Below are positions 1 through 6,657 of a DNA stretch of 10,000 bases, piece by piece. Each line of letters begins with the position of its first letter. Positions within the stretch are counted from its first letter, which is position 1. Made by a program: the position numbers and the translations under genes. The notes below the pieces were generated by a model. It worked only from the letters and a program-made list of their open reading frames with translations, was not told the DNA's origin and ran no database searches. Location of the stretch: positions 1 to 10,000 of the forward strand of contig NZ_JAIWOI010000202.1 of NCBI RefSeq assembly GCF_020217005.1, written 5' to 3'. The stretch is from Rheinheimera sp. (GTDB lineage: Bacteria; Pseudomonadota; Gammaproteobacteria; Enterobacterales; Alteromonadaceae).

Positions 1-103
1 CTGCTATTCCGGCGAACTGGGTGATTAAATAAAGTGCATATAGTAAAAGGCCTGCGCTTAAAAAGCAAAAAGGGATCTGCAAAACAAGAGTAAATTCGCG
101 CAC
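1..103 (-). CDS. possible N-terminus of a membrane protein, runs off the left edge
   Basis: On the minus strand a frame stays open from an in-frame TAA near 141 to the window edge. The only start-like codon is GTG at 103-101, which gives about 34 visible residues beginning VREFTLVLQIPF. Most of the visible peptide is hydrophobic and could form one transmembrane helix (residues about 5-28). There is no convincing Shine-Dalgarno sequence before the GTG, and the fragment is too short to assign a family. It may be a real gene whose body lies outside the window or a chance open frame. No function can be given. Confidence 0.3.
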   Translation of the reverse strand, partial: MREFTLVLQIPFCFLSAGLLLYALYLITQFAGIA

Positions 104-286
104 GGCTTGACAGGCTCTGACAGAGTGCGGCGGGGAAGAGAGTTATAAGCGCTTTTGCCGTCGACAACGCTCAGAGCAGTACTTTATTTCAGGCCAGTTT
201 TTTTGCCACTTTTTCCGCCAGCTAAAAGTCAGGCCGCAGCAAGCGCAAGTTTTTTGAGGAAGAAGTAATTTGTGATGGGTCATACA

Positions 287-313
287 GGCTCCGTTTTGTC
301 TGAATACGGAGCC
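287..313 (-). terminator. hairpin downstream of the acidic orphan gene
   Basis: Perfect 8-bp arms (GGCTCCGT at 287-294, ACGGAGCC at 306-313) with an 11-nt loop lie 18 bp beyond the stop of the minus-strand gene ending at 332. No T-run follows on the minus strand, so it is not a canonical intrinsic terminator. It may be a transcript-end or stabilising hairpin. Confidence 0.35.
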
Positions 314-331
314 AGCAGCAAAAAGGATCGG

Positions 332-796
332 CTAAGAATCTAAATACGGACGGCCTGACATCATTTGCTTAGCCAGTTGAGATTCGGCTTCAGCGTCACT
401 TAGTTCCAATGTGGCGAACTGCACATCAAATTGAATTAAATCATCGTCAGGCAGCAGTTGAGCTATCAGTTTATCCGGCACCTGACCTACCTGACGATAG
501 GCATTAATAGCCACCTGAGCAGCCTGTTCCATCAATTGAAAGAATTGGCCTAAAGGAAATTGTTGAAATATTTCTGCATCTAATTGCGCCCAGCCTAATA
601 AATCACCACTGATACTGCCATCAGCATGATCAGTAAATAACATAGACACTGCAGGGAAAGGCGGGTTTTCTCCTGATTGGTAGTTGTCCAGATCCTGTTC
701 GTCAAATACCAGTATAAAACCAAATCCCGGGCAGCCTTCGGCATCCATATCATCAAAAGCAGGATCGTAAATTAAATACAAGGGACTATCTGACAT
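332..796 (-). CDS. hypothetical very acidic protein, 154 aa
   Basis: I do not recognise this protein. It is 154 residues with no signal peptide and no transmembrane segment, so it is probably cytoplasmic. It is strikingly acidic: about 27 Asp/Glu against 4 Lys/Arg, including a DDD cluster near residues 117-119 and several acidic positions in residues 11-37. The middle (about 60-105) looks amphipathic-helical and is rich in Gln, Phe and Ala. It has a single Cys, in a CPGFGF segment near residue 22. The ATG at 796 has only a weak purine stretch upstream (GGAATAAG). It is transcribed alone, divergently from glpE with 237 bp between them. The regular codon use and full-length frame support a real gene; a DNA mimic or a small adaptor are guesses only. 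Confidence 0.75.
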   Translation of the reverse strand: MSDSPLYLIYDPAFDDMDAEGCPGFGFILVFDEQDLDNYQSGENPPFPAVSMLFTDHADGSISGDLLGWAQLDAEIFQQFPLGQFFQLMEQAAQVAINAYRQVGQVPDKLIAQLLPDDDLIQFDVQFATLELSDAEAESQLAKQMMSGRPYLDS

Positions 797-951
797 GGGT
801 ATTCTTATTCCAAACCAACAAGGCGCGCTATTTTACCTAAGCTTGGGCTTGAGCTAAAGCTGTAATTGTTAACTTGGTGTTTTAATGCGGTATTTAGTTA
901 CTTTGGGTTGGTTATTTCTTCGTCATTTCTCTGCAGTTCAGCCGATCTTCT

Positions 952-988
952 GTAGCCTGAGGTACTCAACATAGTCAGGCTGGGCTAC
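952..988. promoter_or_regulatory. nested inverted repeats upstream of glpE
   Basis: Two overlapping inverted repeats lie 46-82 bp before glpE: AGCCTGA (954-960) with TCAGGCT (975-981), and GTAGCC (952-957) with GGCTAC (983-988). A -10-like TACAAT (985-990) overlaps the right end, but no good -35 is visible at the proper distance. It could be an operator or a leader structure for glpEG. Confidence 0.3.
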
Positions 989-1033
989 AATCGCCGCATT
1001 GACTGGAATTTATAGTTGTAAAGAGAGTAACCA

Positions 1034-1360
1034 ATGAGTGAATTCAGCCGCATTTCTGTTGCAGCGGCGCAACAGCAAATAGAGCAGCATAATGCAGTAG
1101 TTGTTGATATCCGCGATGAGCAAAGCTATGCCTCAGGCCATATAGCTAACTCTTTTCATTTAACCAATGGCAGTCTGAATCAGTTTATGCAGCAAACTGA
1201 GTTTGAAACTCCTGTGGTTGTCGTTTGTTATCACGGAAACTCTAGTCGGGGGGCCGCCCAATATTTGGCGCAACAGGGTTTTGAAACTGTATTTAGTATG
1301 GATGGTGGTTTTGAAGCCTGGCGTCAGCAACTGCCATTTGTCAGTGAATCTCATGATTAA
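1034..1360 (+). CDS. glpE: thiosulfate sulfurtransferase GlpE (single-domain rhodanese)
   Basis: A single-domain rhodanese that moves sulfane sulfur from thiosulfate to cyanide or other thiol acceptors through a persulfide on the active-site cysteine; it is cytoplasmic. The 108 residues match the length of E. coli GlpE (108 aa). Diagnostic segments are VVDIRD near residue 23, [11 protein letters not shown] near 35-45, the catalytic loop CYHGNSS with Cys65 (same position as in E. coli), and the C-terminal DGGFEAW. The ATG at 1034 is preceded by an AGAGAG Shine-Dalgarno. Its last 8 bp overlap the start of glpG, so the two are almost certainly co-transcribed. In E. coli the operon continues with glpR; here glpR is absent. 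The physiological role of GlpE is not settled even in E. coli. Confidence 0.95.
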   Translation: MSEFSRISVAAAQQQIEQHNAVVVDIRDEQSYASGHIANSFHLTNGSLNQFMQQTEFETPVVVVCYHGNSSRGAAQYLAQQGFETVFSMDGGFEAWRQQLPFVSESHD

Positions 1361-2201
1361 AATTGGCGATTTTGCCTCGTCTGCTGCGGCGTTGAGTTTG
1401 GCTGATTATTGTAAGAATCAGCAGTTGGACGTCAGCGTGGTGGTGCATTCTGTCGATCAGGCTGAGTTATGGTGTGCGCCAGAGCATGCAGAGCAGGTGG
1501 TGGCCGAGATAGAGCGCTTTTTGTTGAATCCTTATGCCGATCGTTATCAGGCGGCTGCCTGGGACAGGTCAGAGCTAGCAGACTCTGGCACCGCTTCTGC
1601 TGGCATTTCAGGCTACTGGCAGCAGTTATGGTCCAAAGGAGGCTGGTTTACGCATCTGATCTGGATCTCCACTTTGCTGGTGTATGGCTGGCAACAACTG
1701 GATCCCTGGTCTGCTTTGGCGGCACTGCAGTTAAAACCACAATTGGGTCTGAGTCTGGAGCAAGGTTGGCGTTGGTTTACCCCAGGCTGGTTGCATTTTT
1801 CTGCGTCCCATCTGGTGTTTAATCTGATTTGGGTTTGGTACTTATTAGGTCCACTTGAGCTAAAACTGGGGCGTATTAGCGCAATAAGCCTGACCTTGCT
1901 GGTGTTGCTGGCCTCCAATTTGGCTCAGTTTGTGATAGTCGATGCGAACTTTGGTGGTATGTCCGGCTTGGTCTACGGTTTGTTTGGTTTTTATTGGATA
2001 TGCGGCTGGTTAAAACCACATTGGGGTTTACAGATCAGTTCCGGTTTAGTGGGCTTTATGCTGGTATGGCTGCTGATCGGATTTTTTGACTTATTATGGA
2101 TTTCTATGGCGAATTGGGCGCATTTGGCTGGTTTAGTGGCAGGTTGTTTCTGCGCGCTTTTGTTGACCGTCGCCGACAAATGGCTTACCGCTCAGCGCTG
2201 A
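1353..2201 (+). CDS. glpG: rhomboid intramembrane serine protease GlpG
   Basis: Inner-membrane rhomboid protease that cuts transmembrane substrates within the bilayer. From the ATG at 1353 the protein has 282 residues (E. coli GlpG has 276). The frame stays open further upstream inside glpE, but the family length and N-terminal domain support 1353. Residues 1-70 form the small cytosolic domain and about 100-275 the six-helix membrane core. Catalytic residues are clear: Ser204 in GGMSG and His257 in WAHLAG. The oxyanion-side residues His153 and Asn157 sit in the [10 protein letters not shown] segment, which also carries His148. All are offset by three from E. coli numbering (S201, H254, H150, N154, H145). 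It overlaps glpE by 8 bp, implying coupled translation. The stop codon lies within a large hairpin. Confidence 0.95.
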   Translation: MIKIGDFASSAAALSLADYCKNQQLDVSVVVHSVDQAELWCAPEHAEQVVAEIERFLLNPYADRYQAAAWDRSELADSGTASAGISGYWQQLWSKGGWFTHLIWISTLLVYGWQQLDPWSALAALQLKPQLGLSLEQGWRWFTPGWLHFSASHLVFNLIWVWYLLGPLELKLGRISAISLTLLVLLASNLAQFVIVDANFGGMSGLVYGLFGFYWICGWLKPHWGLQISSGLVGFMLVWLLIGFFDLLWISMANWAHLAGLVAGCFCALLLTVADKWLTAQR

Positions 2202-2216
2202 CAGTGCGGTAAGCCA
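2181..2216. terminator. hairpin between convergent glpG and the fliL-like gene, spanning the glpG stop
   Basis: Perfect 11-bp arms, TGGCTTACCGC (2181-2191) and GCGGTAAGCCA (2206-2216), enclose a 14-nt loop that itself contains the palindrome TCAGCGCTGA (2192-2201). It sits between the ends of two convergent genes and could serve both. No clear T-run follows on either strand, so it is an atypical terminator. The glpG TGA (2199-2201) is in the loop, so the last codons of glpG form the left arm. Confidence 0.6.
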
Positions 2217-2228
2217 GAATGGCGTTAC

Positions 2229-2639
2229 TCAGTGATATAAGTACTTGGTAAATAATACATCTTTTAAAATATCTTGGCCTGTCTCTTTTTTCAGGGTATC
2301 ACGCAATTCGTTTAGGATTTTTAAACGGATTTCTTCCCTGCCTGTTAAAGATTTTATGGTATCTGCATTTTCACGACCAAAAGCTGCGACTATTTTGTCC
2401 AGTATTAAGGGTTCGTGGTGTTCAACCACTTCCAAATACTTTTTATCCATAATCATCAACTCCATAGTCACACGCACGTAACCCAATTCTTCAGTCGTTG
2501 GGGTAACGTAGTTAGTGACTATGTCAGGGTCAAAACCAAAATATGCATAACTGGCCTTCATCGGCGTATTGGCTGCTTCCTGTGCCCAAAGGTTTTGACT
2601 TAACAATAAAAAAACAAAACAAGTCAGCGCTTTTTTCAT
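2229..2639 (-). CDS. secreted FliL-like protein
   Basis: A paralogue of FliL, the flagellar basal-body protein that sits beside the stator, but outside any flagellar operon. Starting at the ATG at 2639 gives 136 residues. This start has a good AAAGAG Shine-Dalgarno 8 nt upstream; the alternative ATG at 2669 has none. Residues 1-19 form a typical signal peptide ending LWA before QEA, so the mature protein is probably periplasmic. Residues 50-136 carry the FliL pattern: a strand YVRVTMELMI, the segment VVEHHEPLILDKIVAAF, helix REEIRLKILNEL, and the terminal VLFTKYLYH. Ordinary FliL keeps an uncleaved N-terminal anchor; this one seems to lack it. It lies 61 bp downstream of the rubredoxin reductase on the same strand and may share its transcript. 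Its role is unknown. Confidence 0.8.
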   Translation of the reverse strand: MKKALTCFVFLLLSQNLWAQEAANTPMKASYAYFGFDPDIVTNYVTPTTEELGYVRVTMELMIMDKKYLEVVEHHEPLILDKIVAAFGRENADTIKSLTGREEIRLKILNELRDTLKKETGQDILKDVLFTKYLYH

Positions 2640-2647
2640 CCGGTTTA

Positions 2648-2653
2648 CTCTTT
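2648..2653 (-). promoter_or_regulatory. ribosome binding site deciding the fliL-like start
   Basis: AAAGAG on the minus strand, 8 nt before the ATG at 2639. The upstream in-frame ATG at 2669 lacks any such sequence, and only the 2639 start places the signal peptide at the N-terminus. Confidence 0.6.
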
Positions 2654-2700
2654 CATTTTTATCAAACATTCAAAAAAGGATCTTACCCGAAGGTCAGGCG

Positions 2701-3849
2701 TTAAGCTATCAAAGCTGGCATTTCTTTTGCCAGCTTCAAGCGTTGTGACACCATTTTTCCGGTTAACGCAAAACCTATCAACTCACCCGAAGGACTTTGA
2801 AATCGGGCAATCCAATCCAGTCCTTGCCCATTAAAAGTCCATTCTCCCTGCTGATCTGGTGCCGCTGGCCAGCTAACTACAGGCAATGCAGGCGATTTGA
2901 CAATCACGGGCATGACCGGTAGTTGCACAGCTGCGGTTTGTCCTGCCAGGGTGGCTGCCAGAGTTTTAGCTGACAAGCTAATAGGCTGAATATACATCAG
3001 GTTATAGCCGCATAGTTCTGCGCAATCGCCCAAAGCATAGATATCGCGGACCGAAGTTGCCATAGTCTTATCCACCTTAATACCTCTGCCGCAGTCTATT
3101 CCTGCCTGCAGCGCCAGTTGCAGCTTAGGTTTTAAGCCAACGGCAGAGAGGATCAATTCAGTATGCAGGCAACGGCCATCAGCCAGTGTCAGCTTTAGCT
3201 CTGTTTCGAGTTCAGCTTCTGTTATGGCTGAGCCCCAATAAAACTCTATTCCCAGTGTTTCCAGCTCCTGTTGCAGTAGCTTGCCTAAGGGGCGTGGCAA
3301 AAGCTGAGCCAAAGGTTGCTGCTCTAATGCAACAACAGACACCTTAAAACCGGCAACAGCTAAATCGTTAGCATATTCAATGCCAACTAAACCGGCGCCC
3401 AACACGGTGATTTTGTTTTTGTGCTGGCTTTGCTGTAAAAAGTTTCGGTAATCGGCTAAATCATTCACAGACCAAACCCGTCCTGTGGTTGCTTCTGGTA
3501 ATGCCAGTTGCACCGGACTGGCTCCTGTTGCCAGCACTAATTGTGTGTAGTTGAGCAGACCTTTATTGGTGTCTACCTGATGTTGGTCCGGTCGGATCTG
3601 CTCTGCATGACAGAAAGGCCAGATAGTGATATTGAGCTCCACCGCCATTTGTTCCGCTGTTTTTTGGATCAGGTCGTCAGCGCTTTTGTTTTTGCTAAAA
3701 CCGTTCGATAGTAAAGGTTTGGAATAGTAATCTGCGCTGTCGCTGCTGATCAGATAAATCACGCGGTTTGGGTCTAGTTTTCGCAATTCTTTGGCCAGAC
3801 TATAGCCTGCGTGGCCGGCTCCAATAATTAAGGTATGGCAATAGGTCAT
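2701..3849 (-). CDS. rubredoxin-NAD(P)+ reductase (FAD-dependent)
   Basis: FAD-dependent pyridine nucleotide-disulfide-type oxidoreductase that passes electrons from NAD(P)H to rubredoxin. The 382 residues match Pseudomonas rubredoxin reductase in length and layout. FAD Rossmann motif GAGHAG lies at 10-15, the family segment SKPLLSNGFSKNK at 43-55, ATGA at 107-110, the NAD Rossmann motif GAGLVG at 151-156, and the FAD-binding YALGDCAE at 271-278. The C-terminal ~80 residues, with GFALTG at 359-364, form the small rubredoxin-reductase C-terminal domain. It is divergent from ubiC, 123 bp away, and upstream of the fliL-like gene. Its ATG has no visible Shine-Dalgarno. Pseudomonas aeruginosa also has a rubredoxin/rubredoxin reductase locus near ubiCA, but no rubredoxin gene is present here. 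Confidence 0.9.
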   Translation of the reverse strand: MTYCHTLIIGAGHAGYSLAKELRKLDPNRVIYLISSDSADYYSKPLLSNGFSKNKSADDLIQKTAEQMAVELNITIWPFCHAEQIRPDQHQVDTNKGLLNYTQLVLATGASPVQLALPEATTGRVWSVNDLADYRNFLQQSQHKNKITVLGAGLVGIEYANDLAVAGFKVSVVALEQQPLAQLLPRPLGKLLQQELETLGIEFYWGSAITEAELETELKLTLADGRCLHTELILSAVGLKPKLQLALQAGIDCGRGIKVDKTMATSVRDIYALGDCAELCGYNLMYIQPISLSAKTLAATLAGQTAAVQLPVMPVIVKSPALPVVSWPAAPDQQGEWTFNGQGLDWIARFQSPSGELIGFALTGKMVSQRLKLAKEMPALIA

Positions 3850-3934
3850 TTTAGTTTAAGTGGCCATGACAGAATTCCGTTATGGTACCCATTTCTTCAG
3901 CACAAGGCATTACATACCAATACAATGGCAAAAT

Positions 3935-3943
3935 TGTTATGAT
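3935..3943 (+). promoter_or_regulatory. extended -10 promoter candidate for ubiCA
   Basis: TGTTATGAT is a TGn extended -10 element 29 bp before the ubiC ATG. The hexamer at the -35 distance (TACCAA, 3915-3920) is poor, which suits extended -10 promoters. The predicted start point falls on the short palindrome GATGC-GCA-GCATC (3941-3953). Confidence 0.4.
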
Positions 3944-3972
3944 GCGCAGCATCTTAGTTGTAGTTTAATTTT

Positions 3973-4497
3973 ATGCACAGCACAGACAGTCTTTTTCAGC
4001 TAGAAGCTGCCTGGCAAAACGCCGGGCAACTGGTTTTGCCGTCTCAACTCGAATCCTGGTTAGTCAGCGAGGGGTCTCTGACTGCGCTGCTGAAGAGTCG
4101 TTGCCAGACGTTCAGGTTGGAACTGGTTACAGAGCACTGGCAAGCATTGCCGGGCTTTTTACAGCAGCAATGGCAGCAGGTTCAGGGGTTAAAACGCGAC
4201 GTTATTCTGTGGTGCGATCACAAGGCCTGTGTTTATGCGCAAAGCTGGTTACCAGAATCGACGCTGGAACAGATGCAGCCATTAGCCAGATTGGGTGCTC
4301 AGCCCTTGGGCGAATACATTTTTCAGCATGCCAGTTTGCAGCGGGGCCAGATTGAAGTCGCTTTGCTTGAGGCCGGTTTATGCTTACCCGTCATTGGCAG
4401 ACAGGGCGAGCTGTGGGCCAGACGTTCAGTTTTTTCTGTGCAACAGCGGCCATTGCTGGTGCAGGAAATATTTTTGCCCGGAGTGCTTGAGTTATGA
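3973..4497 (+). CDS. ubiC: chorismate pyruvate-lyase UbiC
   Basis: Cytoplasmic enzyme that splits chorismate into 4-hydroxybenzoate and pyruvate, the first committed step of ubiquinone synthesis. The 174 residues are close to the E. coli enzyme (165 aa). Recognisable features are Arg75 in LKRDVILWC (E. coli Arg76, substrate carboxylate), the LARLGAQPLGEYIF segment at 104-117 covering the active-site lid, WARRSVF near 148-154, and the C-terminal LLVQEIFLP with Glu165 (E. coli Glu155). The ATG at 3973 lacks a Shine-Dalgarno, but no other in-frame start fits. It overlaps ubiA by 4 bp (ATGA), as expected for the ubiCA operon whose product is the next enzyme's substrate. Confidence 0.93.
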   Translation: MHSTDSLFQLEAAWQNAGQLVLPSQLESWLVSEGSLTALLKSRCQTFRLELVTEHWQALPGFLQQQWQQVQGLKRDVILWCDHKACVYAQSWLPESTLEQMQPLARLGAQPLGEYIFQHASLQRGQIEVALLEAGLCLPVIGRQGELWARRSVFSVQQRPLLVQEIFLPGVLEL

Positions 4498-5360
4498 GAT
4501 GGCAGTTGCAATCGCAGCATTGGCCTTATTACCGCCAGTTAATGCGGCTGGACAGACCTATAGGTATTTATCTGTTGTTATGGCCAACCTGGTGGGCTTT
4601 GTGGTTGGTTTCAGCTGGACGGCCGGATTTAACTTTATTGCTGGTGTTCAGCGCTGGGGTGGTTTTGATGCGCTCCGCAGGTTGTGTGATCAACGACTAC
4701 GCTGATCGTAACTTTGATGGCCATGTGGAGCGCACCAAGGCCAGACCTTTAGCCAGTGGTAAGGTTAACAGCGCTGAAGCATTACAGCTTTTTGTTCTGC
4801 TGATGCTATGCAGTGCCAGTCTGCTGCTGTTTTTAAGTCAGGCAACAGTCTTGTTAGCTTTAGTCGCTGCGGCTTTAGCTGTTGTTTACCCCTTTATGAA
4901 GAGATTTACCTATTTACCCCAGTTTGTGTTGGGCGCTGCTTATAGCTGGGGTATTCCTATGGCTGCTATGGAGGTCACAGGCAGCATACCACTGTGGATT
5001 TGGGCTTTGTATCTGGCGAATTTAGTTTGGACAGTGGCTTTTGATACGTTTTATGCCATGGTGGACATGGAGGACGATCAAAAAATAGGCGTTAAATCCA
5101 CAGCCTTGTTATTTGGCCGCTACTGCCATCCTGTTATTGCCTGCCTACAACTGATCTTTTTAGCCTTGATGGCCTGGGTCGGTCAGCAAAATGGCTTGAA
5201 CTGGTTTTTTTATGCCGGCTTGTTGCTGGTATTTTTGAGTTTTGTCCAGCAACATTGGCAGGCCAAAACCCAGGGGGGGGCAGGCTGTTTTCAGGCGTTT
5301 TTAAATAACCATTACAGTGGTCTGCTGTTATTTGTTGGTATAGCTTTATCCCTGTTATAA
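4494..5360 (+). CDS. ubiA: 4-hydroxybenzoate polyprenyltransferase UbiA
   Basis: Inner-membrane prenyltransferase that attaches the octaprenyl tail to 4-hydroxybenzoate in ubiquinone synthesis. The 288 residues match E. coli (290 aa) with eight to nine hydrophobic helices. The two Mg-diphosphate binding motifs are intact: NDYADRNFD at 67-75 and D184/D191/D195 in DTFYAMVDMEDD. RLDRPIG (18-24) is the typical N-terminal motif, and CFQAFLNNHYSGL near the C-terminus matches the E. coli ending, showing that the frame is correct to the end. Translation starts on the ATGA overlap with ubiC, with GGAG 10 nt upstream. An uninterrupted run of eight G (5273-5280) lies just before the conserved C-terminal helix. 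The last 49 bp overlap the convergent PepSY gene. Confidence 0.95.
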   Translation: MRWQLQSQHWPYYRQLMRLDRPIGIYLLLWPTWWALWLVSAGRPDLTLLLVFSAGVVLMRSAGCVINDYADRNFDGHVERTKARPLASGKVNSAEALQLFVLLMLCSASLLLFLSQATVLLALVAAALAVVYPFMKRFTYLPQFVLGAAYSWGIPMAAMEVTGSIPLWIWALYLANLVWTVAFDTFYAMVDMEDDQKIGVKSTALLFGRYCHPVIACLQLIFLALMAWVGQQNGLNWFFYAGLLLVFLSFVQQHWQAKTQGGAGCFQAFLNNHYSGLLLFVGIALSLL

Positions 5361-6046
5361 GCCGACACTTTTCTCCGTCGCCATGGCAGTAATACTGCTC
5401 CTGACAAGGTAAAAAATAAGGCCGTGGCTGAAAAAGCGATCAGCAGAGGATGATTAAAATCTTCCCTGTCCTGGTAGTCCATAATGTGCAGCATCCAGAC
5501 AAAATCAAATATACGCCAGTTATTCGTGCGCACCGATAACAGTGCGCCTGTATGCTCTTCCAGATAAAAGCTACTGGCTTGCTCGTCTGCAAACTGTACC
5601 CGCCAGATTGGAGGCGTTAAATGCCGTACTTCAAAAGGGAGCTGCTGCAGTTGTTGTACCTGAATTATCTCGGCCTTGCCCTGATACTGTAATCTGGCCA
5701 GTTCTTTGACTTGCTGCTGATTTAAAGCGGGCAATTCTTCTCCAGTGAGGGCGGAATAATAGAAATGCTGCTCAGCATTGCTGAAGTGGTACAAAGGTAT
5801 GTTGCCTTGTTGGCTTAGTCTGAACTGATACGCCGGATGTTGCTTGGCTAAAGTGGCTGGCGAAATAGCCTGGCTCCAGTCTGGTGCAGTGAAGGATTTA
5901 CGCAAATGTTCTCCCCGAACCTGCTCTATTGGTAACACACTCATCACCAGGCCGCTGCCAAACCAGCAGAGTAATTGCAGTAATAAAATCCAACCAAGGT
6001 ACTTGTGGACTTTTCGCCATAAAGCCAGACGCAGTATGAAAGACAT
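5312..6046 (-). CDS. PepSY-domain membrane protein
   Basis: Membrane protein with PepSY-like periplasmic region, 244 residues from the ATG at 6046 (a TTG six codons upstream is less likely; neither has a strong Shine-Dalgarno). Layout: a basic N-terminus with WRKVHKYLGW, TM1 at about 16-38, a periplasmic region at about 40-195, TM2 at about 200-222, and a basic tail WRRRK. PepSY-type strands ending in a TG turn occur twice, FYYSALTGEEL near 95-105 and FYLEEHTGALL near 160-170. His14 at the first helix and His187 or His199 before the second could ligate heme, as proposed for related PepSY membrane reductases; this is inference. It follows a cytochrome c gene on the same strand, with a terminator between, so an electron-transfer role is plausible. 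Its last 49 bp lie antisense to ubiA. Confidence 0.75.
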   Translation of the reverse strand: MSFILRLALWRKVHKYLGWILLLQLLCWFGSGLVMSVLPIEQVRGEHLRKSFTAPDWSQAISPATLAKQHPAYQFRLSQQGNIPLYHFSNAEQHFYYSALTGEELPALNQQQVKELARLQYQGKAEIIQVQQLQQLPFEVRHLTPPIWRVQFADEQASSFYLEEHTGALLSVRTNNWRIFDFVWMLHIMDYQDREDFNHPLLIAFSATALFFTLSGAVLLPWRRRKVSAYNRDKAIPTNNSRPL

Positions 6047-6096
6047 AGGAAAAAACTTTAGCAAATGGGCAAGAAATTACTTTGCCAGAAACGACA

Positions 6097-6124
6097 AAAA
6101 ACTGCGAGCTATCCCGCAGTTTTT
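6097..6124 (-). terminator. intrinsic terminator after the cytochrome c gene
   Basis: AAAAACTGCG (6097-6106) and CGCAGTTTTT (6115-6124) form a perfect 10-bp stem with an 8-nt loop. The A/T ends give a T-run on both strands. It lies 30 bp past the cytochrome stop and upstream of the PepSY gene, so it should separate their transcripts at least partly. Confidence 0.75.
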
Positions 6125-6153
6125 GCAATGAGCTGATTGTGCAGAGCTTGAGC

Positions 6154-6654
6154 TCAAGGCTGAACTGGAGGCGCAGGGAAGCGGACTACAGGGCCTTGTG
6201 CATTTTGGCCCGGAGCCAGATAGGCCGGGGCAGGTTGGCCTGCAGGCCCGAGGTGTTTGACAAATTGGTAAATGGCTTTTAAGTCATCTTCCTGCATATC
6301 TCTCAGTGCAAACCAGGGCATAGGCGGACGATATTTTGCTGTTTTTGCCATCTCTAGCCACTGTTGCTCTGTCAGCTTACTCATACTTAAGCGTAAATTG
6401 CTTGGATAAGTAGTGCCCCATGGACCTTGCCAGCCCAGTTGGTCGCCCATCAACCATTGCTCTTTTGGTATCTGTCCTGCAGTTTGGGCATAGCCTGACG
6501 TATGACAATCATTACAACCCGCAATACGTGATAAGTATTCGCCGCGTTTTATAAGCTGCTCAAGCTGCTGTGTTGTTGCTTCCGTCGCCACAGCCTTGGC
6601 CGTACAGAAGTTAATTAAAATAAACAAACCAAAAATAAGGGGGTGGCTTTTCAT
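6154..6654 (-). CDS. periplasmic monoheme cytochrome c
   Basis: Class I c-type cytochrome that would carry electrons in the periplasm. The second of two adjacent ATG codons (6654) is preferred: AGGA lies 7 nt before it but only 4 nt before the ATG at 6657. The 166 residues start with a signal peptide (about 1-24, hydrophobic FGLFILINF, AVA near the cleavage site). The heme site CNDCH is at 47-51, and the distal ligand is probably Met112 in YRPPMPWF. The segment GPWGTTYPSNLRL (78-90) is typical of cytochromes related to the dehydrogenase-linked type. A Pro/Ala-rich tail follows residue 136. The partner enzyme is not in the window; the PepSY gene downstream is the only electron-transfer candidate nearby. 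A 12-bp palindrome (6147-6158) covers the stop codon. Confidence 0.87.
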   Translation of the reverse strand: MKSHPLIFGLFILINFCTAKAVATEATTQQLEQLIKRGEYLSRIAGCNDCHTSGYAQTAGQIPKEQWLMGDQLGWQGPWGTTYPSNLRLSMSKLTEQQWLEMAKTAKYRPPMPWFALRDMQEDDLKAIYQFVKHLGPAGQPAPAYLAPGQNAQGPVVRFPAPPVQP

Positions 6655-6657
6655 CAT

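Noticed and set aside
107..148. TTGACA (107-112) and TTATAA (143-148) as a plus-strand promoter
   Set aside because: The spacing is 30 bp, far beyond the 16-18 bp needed, and no gene follows on that strand until 1034.
275..343. 22-codon plus-strand ORF (MGHTGSVL...) preceded by a GAGGAAGAAG purine run
   Set aside because: It overlaps the hairpin and the 3' end of the acidic gene on the other strand, has no recognisable promoter, and is too short to tell from chance.
1203..1352. 50-codon upstream extension of glpG
   Set aside because: It lies wholly within glpE in another frame; the ATG at 1353 gives the family length and N-terminus, and the classic short overlap.
6147..6158. 12-bp palindrome CTTGAGCTCAAG at the cytochrome stop as an operator
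   Set aside because: It is at a gene end, next to a clear terminator, and has no loop; probably incidental.
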